Below, piece after piece: positions 60,815-64,000 of a stretch of DNA of 64,000 nucleotides. This DNA comes from Cryptomeria japonica (lineage: Eukaryota > Streptophyta > Pinopsida > Cupressales > Cupressaceae). Made by a program: the position numbers and the translations under genes. Under the pieces are notes generated by a model, which was not told where the DNA came from, did not search any database, and saw only the letters and a program-made list of their open reading frames with translations. Numbering within the stretch: position 1 is the first letter of the stretch; every line of letters begins with the position of its first letter. Location of the stretch: contig NC_081413.1 in NCBI RefSeq assembly GCF_030272615.1, forward strand, positions 445,696,538 through 445,760,537. Reading direction: 5' to 3'.

Positions 60815-62390
60815 TGTAGAATGCAAGATCTCACTAAGAGGGAAGGTGAATTAGTGATTATCAACAATTTCAAAAAATGTGTGCAACTTGTAGGATAATG
60901 AAAGAACTAACAAGAAACCAAACACAAGAGCACATCACATAACATCAGATATACAAGGAAAACCCAATGTGGGAAAAACCTCAGTGAGAAATGCTATTGC
61001 AGATCTACTTCTCCAGTCCAGCCTCATAATGAAATAGTAGTTTTACAATATTTAGGGCACCAACCCAAGGAGCACCAAGCCCTAACAATTCATGGGCACC
61101 TACCCAAAGAAGCACCAACCCCTACTCTATTCTGAGCATCCACTCAGTGAAATACAATGAGATATAAATTAATACAATGATAAGCACTTGTTACAAATGA
61201 GTTTTTTAACCATTGCAATCAATTCTCTCTACCTGTTAAAATCTTTTATGTCACACTTCTTCTCTTCTACCAGTCCTTTTTTCTTATTGTCAGAATCCTC
61301 TACAACTCAATTTCTACCTTTCTGGATCTTCTTTGAAACTCACTTTGCTCTCATTCACTCTCTGTTGCTATATTACCGGTTCAGACACTATTAGTTTAAT
61401 AGAGTGTTATACCCTATAATAGTTTATCGGTTACCTTAAACCTTTTTCGGTTAAACCTTCCTCACTGGTTCTTCAGCTAATACTCAGTCACTTCAAGTTT
61501 ATGCTATCAACACACAGACTAATCAACTTGGTAGAATCACACTTCATCCAACATACTATCTCTTTTCTACCAACAACTCAAGTCTTAGATCTGCATATTT
61601 ATATATATGCTTTCCTACCAAAACAAAACTCAAACTTCATGTACTTAGGGTTTTCTTCACCGACCTTGATCCGTATCAAATCAGATCTCATCTTCTTGAA
61701 TTGACAACCTGGAACAGTTTAGCAAAAATATTTTTCCTCTTTTTATTCTTCCTATAAACGGTTATTATATTTAGCAAATTGGACTCTGTTCATCAGTCTT
61801 TATTTTGTCAATCACAATAAATGATTTGACTATTTCTTTCTCTGGATCAATAAGATGATCAAATGTCCTTCTTCGATCATAATGTCAAAGAATATAATCT
61901 CTTCCCTTCGATATTCTTTGAGCCGCAATCCTCTGCAACCGATCTGTGTTTTTCGCAGTTGACATTTAATATTGACCTAGTTGGCAACTACCACACTAAT
62001 GCACCTTTCACCTACCACTGCATGTTCACCACTTGGAGTCCATGTGACATCTCTGTCAGCATATAGATCAATTTATTGTGTCAATTCAAACTCAGTCACC
62101 GACCAAACATGCTACCGGTATGCAGTAACCGTTTAACCTTCATATCATTCACTTCTCTATTTTTCCAATTAGAATATGTTATCTCAGACCACACTTACTG
62201 GGTTTACTTTCTTACCGGTTAACAGACTTATCAGTTGACATCAACTTGCCAACAACCTCCAATGCTAGTAACAACATCTTGCATACCGATTGACATCCCA
62301 TACCGGTTGACATCAACATGCCAACAACCTCTAATACTGGTAACAACATCTTGCATATCGGTTAACATCAATAACAATACAGTGCCAACA
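60815..62390 (-). repeat. Copia-type 3' LTR (element D)
   Basis: Begins TGTAGAATGC with GAGGGAAGGTGAATTAGTG inside the edge, contains the GTGGGAAAAACC block (60970) and ends AGTGCCAACA, all as in the other copia LTRs. It is dense in CCGGTT hexamers (61375-62360). A purine tract follows on the right, so it is the 3' LTR of a minus-strand element. Confidence 0.75.
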
Positions 62391-62540
62391 ATCTCCCCAT
62401 TTGGTATTAATGTCAACACACATATTATCGGGTTAACCTCCAGAACCCAATCTCACAATATGCACTATCTCCAACTGCAAATCTTTGACTACGTTCTTTC
62501 TCCCCTTCTATAAACAATGACAAAGGGCTCAGACACCAAT
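62391..62540 (-). mobile_element. 150-bp internal remnant with purine tract and primer site (element D/E)
   Basis: The purine tract and box lie at 62391-62417 (minus: GTTGACATTAATACC then AAATGGGGAGAT). A primer-site-like TTGGTGTCTGAGCCC lies at about 62526-62540 (initiator-Met type, two changes). Only ~110 bp lies between, with no coding sequence. The LTR to the right (62541) is not the partner of the LTR to the left. Confidence 0.6.
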
Positions 62541-63816
62541 TATTGGTAGGCCTGACAACTCTACCCTATTGGAAGCCCAATCGCAACTTTTGTAGATAGA
62601 TGTAAAGTGGAAAATTGAACCCTAGTTACTCCCCACCTAGGAGAGAGAAAGGAAGTCACTAGGACAATTTTCACTTGTGAGAAACTTTACATTCAAAAGA
62701 GGGGCTTGAATCCACTATATCCAAATCCAAGTGGAACAAGGATATGAATTCAAAGTGGACTGCAAGAATTGGAATGTGGTTTTCCCTCTTTTGCAAATAG
62801 ATATGTTGATTTGTTGACTATGTAGAAAAGAGAGATAAAATGGATGCAATGAGAAGCTATCAGTTTGGGATTACGCTGTAATTTTGGATCTAAGATATTC
62901 AAACTGATATGGATTTGCCCTACAAATTTGGAGAAAAGTCATCGGGACCATGCTGAAAGTGCACACAGTCCTCCAAAAAATCCATGTGTCGAAAAGGGTT
63001 TTTTCATCTCTATAGATGGAGTCCAAACCTGCAAGTATAGTTGTGCACCTGCAACCTACACATAGAAAAGAAGGGAAGAAGGGTTGTGGATAGGGGTTTT
63101 CCTCAATCAAACCCTGGTTGAGGAATCAACCTTGAAAGAAAGTAATTGTAAATGCTTAAATGTAAATGATAGAAATGTATACCTTGTAGATCTGCAATTG
63201 ATTGATGATGATTTCTTTGCTTCTTGAATGAAATCCAAACGTTGTATGCAATGGCATGTAACATGACAAAACCCTCACACACACACACATACTTGCAATT
63301 GAATATTGTAATGTTGCTCCAGTAGATGAATGAAGAAGGCACATGAAGAAGAAGAGTTGATGAAGACCTTTCACTTGAATTTCATATATTCATTATATTG
63401 TGTAATTCACCTATATGCAAATGAGAAGACTAAATCCCTTTTATACATGCCTCGGATAATTAATTCACCTCACCAAGGGCCAACATTGGCGAGGTTTTAA
63501 ATCCCAAAATGTAGATAGGGTCAGAGGGACCTATCTTGGGGGCACCCTAAGAGGAGAGGACAGGGGTGTCACGCCCCTATCCTGCTCTATCTTAGGGCTT
63601 GGACAAGGTCTTGAGGCAATCTCAAGACTGAAACAGGAGGAACTCGAGCTGAAGGTGTAGAGAGGGGTCTCAACTAGGAGATGAGATGCTATCACCTAGG
63701 TGAGGACCTAAAATGTGGTTGAAATTGCAGGGGTCGCAATTTCATGATGCTACAATAGATGAATTGAATAGACAACTTCTCAAAGCTTCAAACCAATTGG
63801 TACTACCATATAGACA
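62541..63816 (-). repeat. Second LTR-like sequence (element E), boundaries tentative
   Basis: It follows the primer-like site and ends near ATAGACA (63816), just before ATCTCCCCCTATGTCC, a purine-tract-like sequence on the minus strand. Its start is TATTGG rather than TG. No coding frame is credible. It includes a (CA)n tract at 63272-63288. Confidence 0.45.
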
Positions 63817-64000
63817 TCTAATCTCCCCCTATGTCCAGCATATGGTCCAAGAGTAAAATATGTATGGCTATGAACTCCCCTTGAACCACAAACCTCCATA
63901 CACATTTAAGTGCATAAAGCTGGTGAGAAAAATCCTAACTTATGTCTTAGATATTCAAATGTGTTTACCGATAGAGGTTTTTTGAAGATATTAACACCTT
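63817..64000 (-). other. Possible 3' internal end of a copia-type element running off the window
   Basis: A purine-rich minus-strand run (63820-63830) then non-coding sequence. Too short to classify. Confidence 0.35.

Overview
The window is 64 kb of plant nuclear DNA made almost entirely of nested retrotransposons. I found no ordinary host gene, rRNA, tRNA or CRISPR array. The organism is a land plant: the Ty1/copia elements use the initiator-Met tRNA primer site, there is a Tat-lineage Ty3/gypsy element, a chromovirus with 3.8-kb LTRs, and a plant LINE with a DUF4283-type ORF1. The low gene density and deep nesting suggest a very large genome. A conifer or other gymnosperm is my guess, not shown by the sequence.

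Layout, left to right. A LINE (minus, 1-~5065) lies in the internal region of a copia element (Copia-1, minus). The Copia-1 5' LTR is split: 93 bp lie at 6440-6532 and the rest at 39631-40780. Between the pieces sits one Tat-lineage gypsy element (minus, 6533-39630), itself broken by Copia-2 (minus, 12273-18969) and by a long-LTR chromovirus (plus, 21190-33552, perfect ATGTA target duplication). Copia-1 is inserted in an older gypsy element (Gypsy-C, minus; 40781-41404 plus 48920-~50650). Gypsy-C was also hit by NA1 (minus, 41405-48919, perfect CAATC duplication), a complete LTR element with no polymerase.

Right of this are a related element, NA2 (plus, ~50.66-55.2 kb and beyond), a third relative, NA3 (plus, ORF 56329-59478), and two further copia-type LTRs (60815-62390 and ~62541-63816), the last running off the window.

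The most notable signal is a family of long (~1,050 codon) ORFs of unknown function in NA1 and NA2, with a more distant relative in NA3. NA1 and NA2 also have a gag-like region with three tandem zinc knuckles. NA1 carries a copia-type primer site and polypurine tract; NA2 keeps the polypurine tract. They look like parasites of the copia machinery that carry a conserved accessory protein. The Tat element has a similarly built ORF in the envelope position downstream of integrase.

Most coding regions (Copia-2, Tat gag to RT, chromovirus, NA2, NA3) keep one reading frame over kilobases but are riddled with stops that are one C-to-T step from Gln or Arg codons. This is what decay by cytosine methylation would produce. 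NA1 instead has several frameshifts. No element here appears able to move on its own.
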